Assembly: GCA_040905665.1 (NCBI GenBank)
Contig: JBBDRD010000035.1
Coordinates: 124,001 to 188,000 of the forward strand
Source: DASVCN01 sp040905665
GTDB lineage: Bacteria > Deinococcota > Deinococci > Deinococcales > Trueperaceae
Reading direction: 5' to 3'
DNA length: 64,000 bases
Below are positions 6,764 to 14,210 of this stretch, one piece after another (position 1 is the stretch's first letter; the number at the start of each line of letters is the position of its first letter). The translations under genes and the position numbers were made by a program. Under the pieces are notes generated by a model that did not search any database, was not told the origin of the DNA, and worked only from the letters and a program-made list of their open reading frames with translations.

Positions 6764-9451
6764 CTAACGTAGCCGTTGGCGCATGAAGGCTTCAACGGGC
6801 TTTCCGTTGACGGCCCCACTTCCCGAAAGCGTCCCCTCCGGCACAAGTAACCGGTTATCATCCGGTGCGGTGCCGATGTCGTTCATCACGGTCAGTTTGC
6901 CATCTACCACCGTGTGCGCATCACCGCCTGCGCCCTTGAAGACGTGCTGGCCCACAGGATAGGCGGATAAGTCGATCAGCATTTCACTCGACTCGTCGAT
7001 CAGGAGGCTACCCTCCTGGAGAAACACCCCTCCATCCCAAACGGCTCCATCGCGCAGTTCGAGCCTACCGATGTTGAAGAACCTTGGCCTGCTGGCGCGA
7101 GACTGCGGCAGATTGTTCAGGCGGCCGTTGCCGTGCAGAACCAGCGTCGTTCCCCGGCTGATCATTACGATCGAATCCGATTCACTGAGAGCACCGTTCA
7201 GGTGCAGTCGCGCCCCCGGATGCACTATCCAGTTTCGCCCGTCAAGCACTTGGGCATCATTCTGGAAACCCGCCAAGGGCCGTCGGGTCAGCGCAAAATC
7301 GAGATTTTGAGTTCTCGCCACGGTCATTTCCACGCTCGGCCCGAGTTCGAACGTTCCCATATCGTTCGTCAACCCGCCCAAGGAGTACTTGCCGGGTGGA
7401 CTCAGCACTCTTATTACGCCATCGTTTTGTACGATACTATCGGGCCATCCATGAAGTGTTCCGTGCACTGTGAGAGTGCCAACGTTCTCCAGTTGCGCAT
7501 TGGGGCCCAAGCTGAGAACCGCGTCCGGTGCGACGATCAAGTCGCCAAAGTTAATGAGGGTGCCCAGTAGAACGTGTGGCCCAGGCCCAGAGATCTCGAG
7601 CGTACCCTCGTTGCTGAACTCTCCGGGTGCGGTGATAGCTCCCTCGAGCCAGACTGCCCGGGTGTCGAGACTCAAATGGCCCTGGACTGTCACCGGAGCA
7701 CCGATCATGAGCCCCTGAACGTCCCCGGCAGAAGCCACTGCGAGCCGTCCACTTTCTGAGATGGTGAGGGAACCGCCCGACAGCTCCAAACGGACGTCCT
7801 CTGCTAGATCGAGCGCGCCCGCGACAACGGTTTCTCCGCCGCCAAACTCCAAGACTCCCGGACCCCTCAACGTTCCGCCGCTGTAGAGGCCGCCTCGCTT
7901 TAGTGTCAGCCTCCCTGATCCGACCTCGATTGCCCCACCCTCCCGCATGTCGAGCCGGGTCCCTATGACCACCGGCGCAACATCAACAGGCGCTTCTTCG
8001 GAAACGACCGACCTTACGGTCCCAAGATTGACAAAGGTGACCGATGATTCACCGTCAGAGACGATACTGGCTCCCGGGAGCAGGATGTACTCAGCGCTCG
8101 TGTAGTTGACCAGTTCCACGGGATCGCGGCCGGTAGCGGTGATCTGAAGTGATCCGGACTCCTGAATGATAGTGCCTGAGTTCCACCATCCCTTCTTCAG
8201 TTGCATTCGTCGGGCGGGCGTTGGGAACGAAATCCGGAGCCGGTCGGCGCGTGCCGTGATGACCAGTTCGCCTAACGGCGGGTCGGGCCTCGTTCCATCG
8301 GCTGCTATCACGCCTCCACTCCAGACATTGTCTCCGGAGAGCTGCAGTTGGTCCTGTACTGTCAGATCAGCGTCTAACCTGAGACTCTCCACTTGACCAT
8401 CCGAGAGTGTGAGCGGCCGCTCGACCGATAGAGTCCCCGTCGTCCGCAAGCGGCTGATGGTCACAGGACTTTGATCGAGAACGACGCTTGCCCCCTGGAT
8501 GTACACCTCTTCGGTTCCCAGGACGCCTGGCACTCTCACGTGTCTATCGCCGCCTTCATCGACCCAGTTCGTTACATCCGCGGTTCGGTGCCAGTTGCTC
8601 CCCGAAGGATCCGGTAGTTGAGCTTGCCAGAAATACGCCGTCGATTCTTCCTCTTTGGCGAACTCCAACTTCCAACTCACTGTCGTGCCGTTCAAGGTAA
8701 GAGTCTTTTGGCCCGGTTCCGTGTCGGGCAAAAGCCACACGTGCAGCTTCAACAGGTTTTCTTCCCGATGCTGAGAAAATCTGTGGAAGCGAAGTCTGGG
8801 GTCGTCGAATTCCAGGTCGAAATACTCGTAAATGTCATGGATGTACACCGGAAGGTTATGGCCGCGAATCTCCAAGGCGATCTTGGGCAGGTCAGCGTTT
8901 AGTCCGGCGTGCGTCCACCTCTCGACCATCTCCGCATAGTCGAGTGCGCCATTTTCCAAGGGCGCCACGGTTACGCTTTCGATAACCGGAGAGATACGCG
9001 TCCACGTTTCGTTCCCGGTTGCGGTATACCAGTAGGGTTCTTCCGGATTATCGTACGCATTGTTGCCCCAGCGCGAAGGGCGTTCGTCGTCGGTGCCCCG
9101 TTCGGTCCAAGTTCCGCTCAGGGTGTTGCCATCCGGCGAGAGCGCAAGTTCAAACCTGACCCGTTCGAAATAGGGATAGTAGCTTCCCTCGAGCAGAGAC
9201 CCGTCAAACTCCAGCTCATCGTTGGAAAATGTCTCCTCGCGTTCCGGATAAAAGATTACGCCCGCCATCTTCCCCGGCTCGGTGATGGCCACATATCCCG
9301 TGACAACGCCGCGCTCCCGGTCCTGGAACTCGACTTTCCAGGAGCCGATGAGTCTGTCCCAAGGGGACGTTTCGGTATTTTGAGCCAAGGCAACATCGAC
9401 AGCGAGAAGCACAGCGGTAAGGAGAAGAATTCGTTCGATCGCCGAGCGCAT
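6764..9451 (-). CDS. Large exported protein with repetitive beta-helix-like body
   Basis: This protein has 895 residues. ATG 9451 follows AAAAAGG by five bases. A signal peptide (MRSAIERILLLTAVLLAVDVALA) is followed by a domain containing DRLIGSWKVEFQDRERG and ALSPDGNTLSGTWTERG, typical of small lipocalin-like or glycan-sensing exported domains. After a linker, the C-terminal 600 residues are runs of short beta-strands with recurring G-x-L/V-x-V patterns such as GGTLRGPGVLEFGGGETVVA and GTLHGWPDS. This looks like a filamentous-haemagglutinin-type right-handed beta-helix. No autotransporter barrel, sortase motif or anchor is visible. A cell-surface or secreted role is inferred; the substrate is unknown. 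Confidence 0.75.
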   Translation of the reverse strand: MRSAIERILLLTAVLLAVDVALAQNTETSPWDRLIGSWKVEFQDRERGVVTGYVAITEPGKMAGVIFYPEREETFSNDELEFDGSLLEGSYYPYFERVRFELALSPDGNTLSGTWTERGTDDERPSRWGNNAYDNPEEPYWYTATGNETWTRISPVIESVTVAPLENGALDYAEMVERWTHAGLNADLPKIALEIRGHNLPVYIHDIYEYFDLEFDDPRLRFHRFSQHREENLLKLHVWLLPDTEPGQKTLTLNGTTVSWKLEFAKEEESTAYFWQAQLPDPSGSNWHRTADVTNWVDEGGDRHVRVPGVLGTEEVYIQGASVVLDQSPVTISRLRTTGTLSVERPLTLSDGQVESLRLDADLTVQDQLQLSGDNVWSGGVIAADGTRPDPPLGELVITARADRLRISFPTPARRMQLKKGWWNSGTIIQESGSLQITATGRDPVELVNYTSAEYILLPGASIVSDGESSVTFVNLGTVRSVVSEEAPVDVAPVVIGTRLDMREGGAIEVGSGRLTLKRGGLYSGGTLRGPGVLEFGGGETVVAGALDLAEDVRLELSGGSLTISESGRLAVASAGDVQGLMIGAPVTVQGHLSLDTRAVWLEGAITAPGEFSNEGTLEISGPGPHVLLGTLINFGDLIVAPDAVLSLGPNAQLENVGTLTVHGTLHGWPDSIVQNDGVIRVLSPPGKYSLGGLTNDMGTFELGPSVEMTVARTQNLDFALTRRPLAGFQNDAQVLDGRNWIVHPGARLHLNGALSESDSIVMISRGTTLVLHGNGRLNNLPQSRASRPRFFNIGRLELRDGAVWDGGVFLQEGSLLIDESSEMLIDLSAYPVGQHVFKGAGGDAHTVVDGKLTVMNDIGTAPDDNRLLVPEGTLSGSGAVNGKPVEAFMRQRLR

Positions 9452-9818
9452 AATCACCTTTTTGACCCTTCGCTGCGTGCCGTACTCAGAGTCCCATACT
9501 CATGCGCCATAGTCCATGGCGCCATAGTTTAGGGCGGTAGCGGCGGGCGTTCACGACCGGCCGGGAGTAGGGAACTACAAACCACAAGACGTTGGACTGC
9601 GTGATCCTTGTCGACCTACCTCACCCCGTTTGTCGGACTGAAGCATATTAACATACCGCTACGGCCTACTCTCAGAGCTATGAAGTGTTTAGTTTTGTAT
9701 GCCTGGCGGCGAGTTACTGTCTAGGGGATTGTATTCTCGGCTATGTCGGTTGCTATTACTTTCACAAGCCAATGTGGATGCGCAAGAACGACCGACGGTA
9801 GTTGTTTTAATCTAGCCC
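9452..9818. other. Intergenic region left of the tRNA-Leu element stack
   Basis: No supported gene. This stretch holds the upstream region of the large exported protein on the minus strand. To the right is AT-richer sequence leading into the first tRNA-like fragment at 9819. Confidence 0.5.
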
Positions 9819-9854
9819 GTGGTGCCGGGACCGGGGCTCGAACTCGCATGCCCT
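9819..9854 (-). repeat. Diverged copy of the tRNA-Leu 3' end (old attachment site)
   Basis: These 36 bases match the 3' end of tRNA-Leu(TAA) at 14031-14066 in 32 positions, including the CCA end, the acceptor strand and the T-loop. There is no 5' half of a tRNA. The copy is in the same orientation as the intact tRNA and as the second copy at 12412. It reads as the outer attachment scar of an integrated element. It could have come from a foreign tRNA-Leu rather than by drift. Confidence 0.65.
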
Positions 9855-9875
9855 GCCCCGACGAACCTACACGAC

Positions 9876-10804
9876 GTGCGGCATTGGCTCCTTCTCGCCC
9901 TGCTCCTGGCGATGGCCCTGGTGGAGAAGGTCCTGCGGCCCGAGCTGCCTCTGACTTCCTTCCTCTTCGGCATTGCGCTCATGCCTACCCTCATATGGCG
10001 GCGGTCGAAGCCGCTCCGGATGGTACTGATCGCGTTCGTTGCAACAGGGATCGCGAGTGCCACGGAGATAGTGACCGGCGGGGATTTCCCTGTCCCGCAT
10101 ACTTCGGTCTTCATGCTGCTGCTCCCCTTCGCGCTGGTCAGATGGGGAACGGGACGCGATGTGACTATCGGCCTGCCGATCGTATTGACTTCAGCGTCGT
10201 TGGCGTCGCCGTCACCAAGCCAGCCTGGGCCCGGATCGCGATTGCGGACACGCGGTGGGCGACGGTGTCGTGAAGATCCCGAGCGAGCGACCACGATTCT
10301 GCGGTCGACGCGCTTCGGATGATTGCCTCCGAAGCCTCGAGGACTCTCACCGAGATGCGGTTGATCGTTCGCCTGCTGCGTTCTGCGTCGTCGCCCGAAC
10401 GCGCACCGATCCCGAAGGCATTCGACCTCGAGCTGCTCGCGCATCCTTTGTCCGACGGTCCAAGCATCGACGCGGAGGTTTCGGGTCCGGTCGACGAGCT
10501 GTCGCCGGCGGTCTCCGCCGCGGTCTACCGGTTGGCGCAGGAATCGATCACGAACGCCAGGCGTCACGCGCACGAGGTCACCCGCATCGAGGTGCTGGTC
10601 CTAGCTGACGAGGCGTCGGTTCGTCTGCGTGTGAGCGATGACGGAGTCAACGGCAGGCCGAGTGCGCGGGCGGCACATGGTTTCGGACTAATAGGGATGA
10701 AGGAACGAGCGGAGACGCTTGGCGGGACGTTCGAGGCCGGTCCAGTGCCCGAAGGGGGCTTGACGGTAAGCGCCATCCTGCCAATACGCTACGATATCGG
10801 ATGA
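9876..10804 (+). pseudogene. Sensor histidine kinase, NarL type, broken by internal inversion and deletion
   Basis: GTG 9876 opens a membrane domain (MRHWLLLALLLAMALVEKV, then helices to about 10190) typical of actinobacterial NarL-type kinases. The dimerisation/phosphoacceptor segment is on the opposite strand: 10290 to 10199 read backwards gives SLARDLHDTVAHRVSAI and AIRAQAGLVTATP, the HisKA_3 H-box. Reading forward again from about 10295 gives DSAVDALRMIASEASRTLTE and an HATPase domain (QESITNARRHA N-box, DDGVNG, HGFGLIGMKERAE). About 60 residues normally between the last helix and the H-box are also missing. The end overlaps the regulator start as ATGA. The kinase cannot be made as it stands. 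Confidence 0.85.
10199..10290 (-). other. Inverted segment carrying the kinase H-box
   Basis: These about 92 bases encode the conserved LARDLHDTVAHRVSAI segment on the minus strand, while both flanks of the same gene read on the plus strand. The boundaries are placed by protein similarity and are good to about 10 bases. Short complementary words (GCGTCG at 10193, CGACGC at 10306) lie just outside and could have helped the flip. Confidence 0.75.
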
Positions 10805-11454
10805 ACCTCCGGATGGTCATCGCCGACGACCGGGAGATCGTCCGCAGCGGGCTAAAGTCGCTCCTGGACTCCCAGCCGGACATCGAGGTAGTGGGCGTTG
10901 CGGCCAATGGATACGAAGCAGTCGCGCTCGCTCGAGAACTCCGCCCAAACGTGTGCCTTTTCGACATCCGCATGCCGGGTATCGACGGGATCGAGGCGAC
11001 CCGGCTGCTCGCCGGCCCTGCCGTCCCCCAGCCGATGGCGGTCGTCGTGATCACCACCTTCGACCATGACGAGTACGTGTATGGGGCATTGAAGGCCGGC
11101 GCCCGCGGTTTCCTCCTTAAGGACGCCGGGCCGGAGCTGCTCGGTCAGGCGATCCGCGCTGCGGCGAACCAGGACGCCCTGATAGCACCCAGCGTCACCG
11201 CACGCCCGCTCGCGGAGTTCGCCAGCGCGGGTACCTGGCGGCGACAGAGGACGAAAGTTGTGGATGCGCTCACTGAACGCGAGGAGGAAGTCCTGCTCGC
11301 GGTAGCGCGCGGCCGTACGAACGCGGAGATCGCCACCGACTTCGACATCAGCCTGAGCACCGTCAAGAGTCATGTAGCCAGCCTCATGTCGAAACTCGGG
11401 GCACGCAACCGGGTCGAGATAGCCATCTGGGCGTACGAATCGAAGCGTGTCTAG
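10801..11454 (+). CDS. NarL/LuxR-type response regulator
   Basis: This regulator has 217 residues. The N-terminal receiver has DD (IADDREIV), the phospho-Asp in FDIRMPGIDG, Thr in VITTFDHDEY and Lys in LLKDAG. The C-terminal LuxR-type helix-turn-helix is TEREEEVLLAVARGRTNAEI followed by STVKSHVASLMSKLGARNRV. The start codon overlaps the stop of the histidine-kinase frame (ATGA), the usual arrangement for this pair. The kinase is broken, so the regulator may be unphosphorylated or served by another kinase. Motifs resemble actinobacterial members, which suggests transfer with the kinase. Confidence 0.92.
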   Translation: MNLRMVIADDREIVRSGLKSLLDSQPDIEVVGVAANGYEAVALARELRPNVCLFDIRMPGIDGIEATRLLAGPAVPQPMAVVVITTFDHDEYVYGALKAGARGFLLKDAGPELLGQAIRAAANQDALIAPSVTARPLAEFASAGTWRRQRTKVVDALTEREEEVLLAVARGRTNAEIATDFDISLSTVKSHVASLMSKLGARNRVEIAIWAYESKRV

Positions 11455-11492
11455 AACGGCCCCTTGTTGACCCATTCCGTAGTGAATGGTCA

Positions 11493-11518
11493 AAAGTACT
11501 CGTTCACGTTAGTACTTT
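11493..11518. promoter_or_regulatory. Perfect 8-bp inverted repeat, possible operator
   Basis: AAAGTACT and AGTACTTT are separated by ten bases between the regulator gene and the DUF2306 gene. The spacing of about one and a half helical turns suits a dimeric regulator, possibly the LuxR-type protein encoded upstream. There is no T-tract on either side, so a terminator is less likely. Confidence 0.4.
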
Positions 11519-11580
11519 AGCCCGTCTGGGCCGACCTTTCGGCCAATATACAGCGAGCCGCGCCGTGGCTATCTTGGGTC

Positions 11581-12351
11581 ATGAGCGATGACAACCCTTC
11601 CACTCTAGCCCCGACGCAGCCCTCGATTCCACTCGTAACCGGTCCGAGACCAGGCGCTCGCCCTGGCCTAGACGGGACGACATCGGCGACGGCGGTGGAC
11701 TGGCTCGTCCCTGCACTTCTGGTCATGCTGAGCGCGGTCCCCGTCGTTGCCGGCGCACTTCGTCTGAGCGAGCTGGCGACCGGAGGCGAGATCACGGCCG
11801 ACAACGCGCGGTTCTTCGCGAATCCCCTTCCCGTCGCGTTGCATATTGTAAGCGCGAGCTTCTACTCGGTGCTGGGTGCGTTCCAGTTCTCGCCCGCTGT
11901 CCGTCGGGGGTGGCCGCAGTGGCATCGTGGGTGCGGCCGGATCCTGGTCCCGCTCGGCCTGCTCACTGCCATGTCTGGGCTCTGGATGACCTTGTTCTAT
12001 CCTGCGGTTCCCGGCGGCGCCGCGCTCTACTTCATTCGCCTGGTAGTCGGGTCCGCGATGATCGCCGCCATTACGCTGGCCATCATGGCAATCCGAAATC
12101 AAAACTTCCCGGCACACGGAGCCTGGATGACACGAGCCTACGCACTCGGGCTCGGCGCCGGTACCCAAGTGCTGACCTACCTTCTCTGGTCTATTGCCGT
12201 CGGGGCCGAAAACGAGTTCGGACGGCTGGTGGTGATGGCGGGAGGCTGGGCGATCAACATCGCTGTTGCGGAGTGGGTGATCGTGCAGAGATCGAGACGT
12301 CGCGCTGGTCAGAAGGGACGGCGTCCTGCCATCGCCAGCTCTCGAAGCTGA
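11581..12351 (+). CDS. DUF2306 integral membrane protein
   Basis: This 256-residue protein starts at ATG 11581. After a Pro/Thr-rich cytoplasmic tail come about seven hydrophobic helices beginning VPALLVMLSAVPVVAGALRL. The motif HIVSASFYSVLGAFQFSP with RGWPQWHRGCGRILVPLGL is characteristic of DUF2306, including the histidines of HIVSAS and WHRGCGR. The family is often encoded beside two-component systems and its biochemistry is not established. Haem-like or quinone-related roles have been guessed for similar multi-helix proteins, but nothing here proves that. It probably travelled with the two-component cassette. A TATCTT box lies five bases upstream of the start. Confidence 0.85.
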   Translation: MSDDNPSTLAPTQPSIPLVTGPRPGARPGLDGTTSATAVDWLVPALLVMLSAVPVVAGALRLSELATGGEITADNARFFANPLPVALHIVSASFYSVLGAFQFSPAVRRGWPQWHRGCGRILVPLGLLTAMSGLWMTLFYPAVPGGAALYFIRLVVGSAMIAAITLAIMAIRNQNFPAHGAWMTRAYALGLGAGTQVLTYLLWSIAVGAENEFGRLVVMAGGWAINIAVAEWVIVQRSRRRAGQKGRRPAIASSRS

Positions 12352-12411
12352 GGAGCCGTTTTCCCGGCACCTGGCCCGATAGCGATTAACCGCGCCATGA
12401 AATGTGTGAAG

Positions 12412-12469
12412 GTGGTGCCGGGAGGGGGGATCGAACCCGCACGCCCTTTCGGGCAGCGGATTTTAAGTC
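12412..12469 (-). repeat. 58-bp direct repeat of the tRNA-Leu 3' half (attachment site)
   Basis: This matches 14031-14088 at 57 of 58 positions, covering the tRNA-Leu(TAA) gene from the anticodon loop to the CCA end and one base beyond. The 5' half of the tRNA is absent; sequence beyond 12470 is unrelated. With the intact tRNA this forms the two attachment sites of an integrated element of about 1.6 kb. Confidence 0.9.
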
Positions 12470-12837
12470 TAGGACGGCGTTTTCATTTGAGATCAGCTGA
12501 GCTAGGCGGAGCCGTGATAGGGCGACATACGCGGGTGGCGAAAGTAATCTGAGGTGCAGGGACGATTGATAGCGTCCAATGAGATGGCACATAGTGATGC
12601 CCATAATTCGTGGGGGGTAGCTTTCGCCTAGTGGCGCCAACCAAGGCCCATTTTTGGACTCGTTTCGTATATATCGGGCTAGTGTGAGCGGTCTGAGTCA
12701 ATTCGCACTTGACTGGACTCTGCTATGTGGCTAAAATTGTATCAATCACCGCCGCACGCTCCCGCTCCGGGTCGTGCGGTCCCCCGCAGGCCACGGTCTG
12801 CGGGTTCTTATTTGGCACTCTAAAGTATGATTTTGAT
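12470..12837. other. Intergenic region inside the tRNA-Leu element
   Basis: No gene. It contains two hairpins at 12752-12779 and 12783-12804, described with the terminator entry, and otherwise unremarkable sequence. The long frame running through it into the NYN gene is not believed to be translated. Confidence 0.5.
12783..12813 (+). terminator. Terminator-like hairpin upstream of the NYN gene
   Basis: CCCGCAG, loop GCCACGGT and CTGCGGG form a perfect 7-bp stem followed by TTCTTATTT. A second hairpin, CCGCACG...CGTGCGG (12752-12779), lies directly before it. Together they could terminate incoming transcription or act as an attenuator for the NYN gene. Confidence 0.55.
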
Positions 12838-13482
12838 GTGCAAGTTGCTTTCCTTATCGACGGCTTTAACCTCTATCACTCGTTACGAGACGCAAGCCGT
12901 AGCCAAAATCTTGCTGGGCGTGGTACCAGGTGGCTTGACCTAGACGGCTTCTGTAGAGCGCATTTACAGCTTATCGGGCCGACCGCTCAGCTCGCTGGCA
13001 TTCAGTACTTCACTGCCCTAGCTACCCACACCCAAAAGCATTTGCCACAAGGCGTATCCCGTCACCAGCAGTACATTAGGTGCGTTGAGGACACCGGGAT
13101 TCAGGTGGTCCTTGGTCGCTTTAAGCAAGCTGGTACTCGGGTCTGCTCAATATGCGGCCATAACTCCACGCGTTACGAAGAGAAGGAAACCGACGTCGCA
13201 GTAGCATCGCACCTAATCGAGCACTTCGTAAACGGCGATTGCGATTGCGCAATGATCGTTACCGGCGACACGGATATAGCGGCAGGGGTAAAAGTGGCGA
13301 AGCGACTCTTTCCTGCAAAGAAGATAGGATTTGTGTTTCCCTTTAAGCGGCAGAACGACGAGCTAAAGAACCTAGCCGACTATTCGTACAAGGTGAAGTC
13401 AAAGCTTTACCTCAACCACCAACTGCCTAATCCGTTCACTCTGAAAAACGGCACTCAGATCGTCAAACCCGGTCACTGGTAG
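12838..13482 (+). CDS. NYN-domain (PIN-like) ribonuclease
   Basis: This protein is about 214 residues from GTG 12838. Earlier in-frame codons run through a terminator hairpin, so they are rejected. FLIDGFNLYHS gives the first catalytic Asp of the NYN/PIN fold. KETDVAVASHL and VTGDTDIAAGVKVAKRL supply the other acidic residues that hold the metal. VCSICGHNSTRYEEKE is a small Cys pair insertion (CxxC). NYN proteins cleave RNA and many sit in mobile elements or defence islands. Here it is the only intact gene left in the tRNA-Leu element remnant. The target RNA is unknown; an antiviral or toxin role is possible but not shown. Confidence 0.8.
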   Translation: MQVAFLIDGFNLYHSLRDASRSQNLAGRGTRWLDLDGFCRAHLQLIGPTAQLAGIQYFTALATHTQKHLPQGVSRHQQYIRCVEDTGIQVVLGRFKQAGTRVCSICGHNSTRYEEKETDVAVASHLIEHFVNGDCDCAMIVTGDTDIAAGVKVAKRLFPAKKIGFVFPFKRQNDELKNLADYSYKVKSKLYLNHQLPNPFTLKNGTQIVKPGHW

Positions 13483-13504
13483 GTAATTGCCGGGCTGCAC
13501 CGGC

Positions 13505-13672
13505 AGTGAGCGCTTGGGCTACGCCACGATCCAGTTGAGGCTCGACACCTACTCGCACGTTCTGCCGAGCATGCAGCGTGAGGGAGCGGAGCGTATCGAC
13601 GCCCTGATCTTCGAGTCGGAGAGTGGGAAAACTTTTTTCACACGGCGAGGCGGTGAACTGACTGTGGGCTAG
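13505..13672 (+). pseudogene. Tyrosine recombinase C-terminal remnant in the tRNA-Leu element
   Basis: The plus strand reads SERLGYATIQLRLDTYSHVL followed by PSMQREGAERIDALI and ends at TAG 13672. This is the C-terminus of a phage-type tyrosine integrase with the catalytic Tyr in DTYSHV. The usual LGH is LGY here, so the conserved His is lost. The rest of the gene is missing. Its position between the two tRNA-Leu repeats fits the integrase of this element. Confidence 0.8.
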
Positions 13673-13900
13673 GTGGTCGGCTGGGCTTCTTCGATCAAGC
13701 GGAGCAGGACGTCGGAATCAAAGATGGCGGTCTCATGCATGCCTTCATACTCGCCGCGCCCCAGGTGATCCCAATACAACCTGGCTTCGTCGTAGTAAGG
13801 GATGCTGATGCGCCTCAGGAATTCAACGTACTCTCGAAGATCACGAGTGTTCGGGCCTCTCGATGACTTCGCCGCACGTGTCGCAGATGAACTGCTTTAA
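13669..13900 (-). pseudogene. Broken small zinc-ribbon protein
   Basis: The minus strand begins LKQFICDTCGEVIERPEH and meets a stop. A shifted frame then continues TRDLREYVEFLRRISIPYYD and EARLYWDHLGRGEYEGMHET, ending at TAG 13669. The first part matches a common small bacterial protein that opens with a CxxC pair (QFICDTCGEVIERPEHG). The second part looks like its natural C-terminal region with an internal deletion. Function unknown. The two frames overlap the integrase stop by a few bases on the opposite strand. Confidence 0.45.
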
Positions 13901-14031
13901 GAGGTTCAGTTTCGCGATAAAGGATTCTATCGAAATCGTGGCTATGTGGTCGATGTGTCAAGAGGATACAAACACGAAATTAGGCCCCCGTTGCGAAGGC
14001 GCCCAATCACTTGTTTTTACGTCTGTAACAG

Positions 14032-14117
14032 TGGTGCCGGGAGCGGGGATCGAACCCGCACGCCCTTTCGGGCAGCGGATTTTAAGTCCGCAGCGTCTAC
14101 CATTCCGCCATCCCGGC
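14032..14117 (-). tRNA. tRNA-Leu (TAA)
   Basis: An 86-nt gene with CCA encoded. The acceptor stem GCCGGGA/TCCCGGC is perfect. The anticodon stem GCGGA/TCCGC carries loop CTTAAAA with anticodon TAA. A variable arm (GCCC GAAA GGGC) and the T-arm GCGGG-TTCGATC-CCCGC are typical of leucine tRNA. Its 3' half has been used as an integration target; copies lie at 12412 and, diverged, at 9819. Confidence 0.96.
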
Positions 14118-14127
14118 TGGCGGTCAC

Positions 14128-14133
14128 AGTATA
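14128..14133 (-). promoter_or_regulatory. -10 box of tRNA-Leu
   Basis: TATACT on the minus strand ends ten bases before the first base of tRNA-Leu. No clear -35 was found at the usual distance. Confidence 0.5.
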
Positions 14134-14210
14134 CGACGGTACCGTGGCGGCGGGCGGCGGCTTCGGTCTTCCACGGCGCGAGGGCCGCTCAGGTTTGTCG
14201 GGCATCCAGC

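Larger units (their letters stand above)
12412..14088. mobile_element. Remnant of an integrative element at tRNA-Leu(TAA)
   Basis: The segment is bounded by 58-bp direct repeats of the tRNA 3' half. It contains a NYN-domain gene, the last part of a tyrosine integrase and a broken zinc-ribbon gene. An element of 1.6 kb is too small to move by itself, so most of it has been lost. A further diverged attachment copy at 9819 suggests that an older element lay next to it (9819-12412). Confidence 0.75.

Noticed and set aside
10852..11493. A 213-codon minus-strand frame
   Set aside because: It is a shadow of the LuxR-type regulator on the opposite strand, which has clear motifs and codon pattern.
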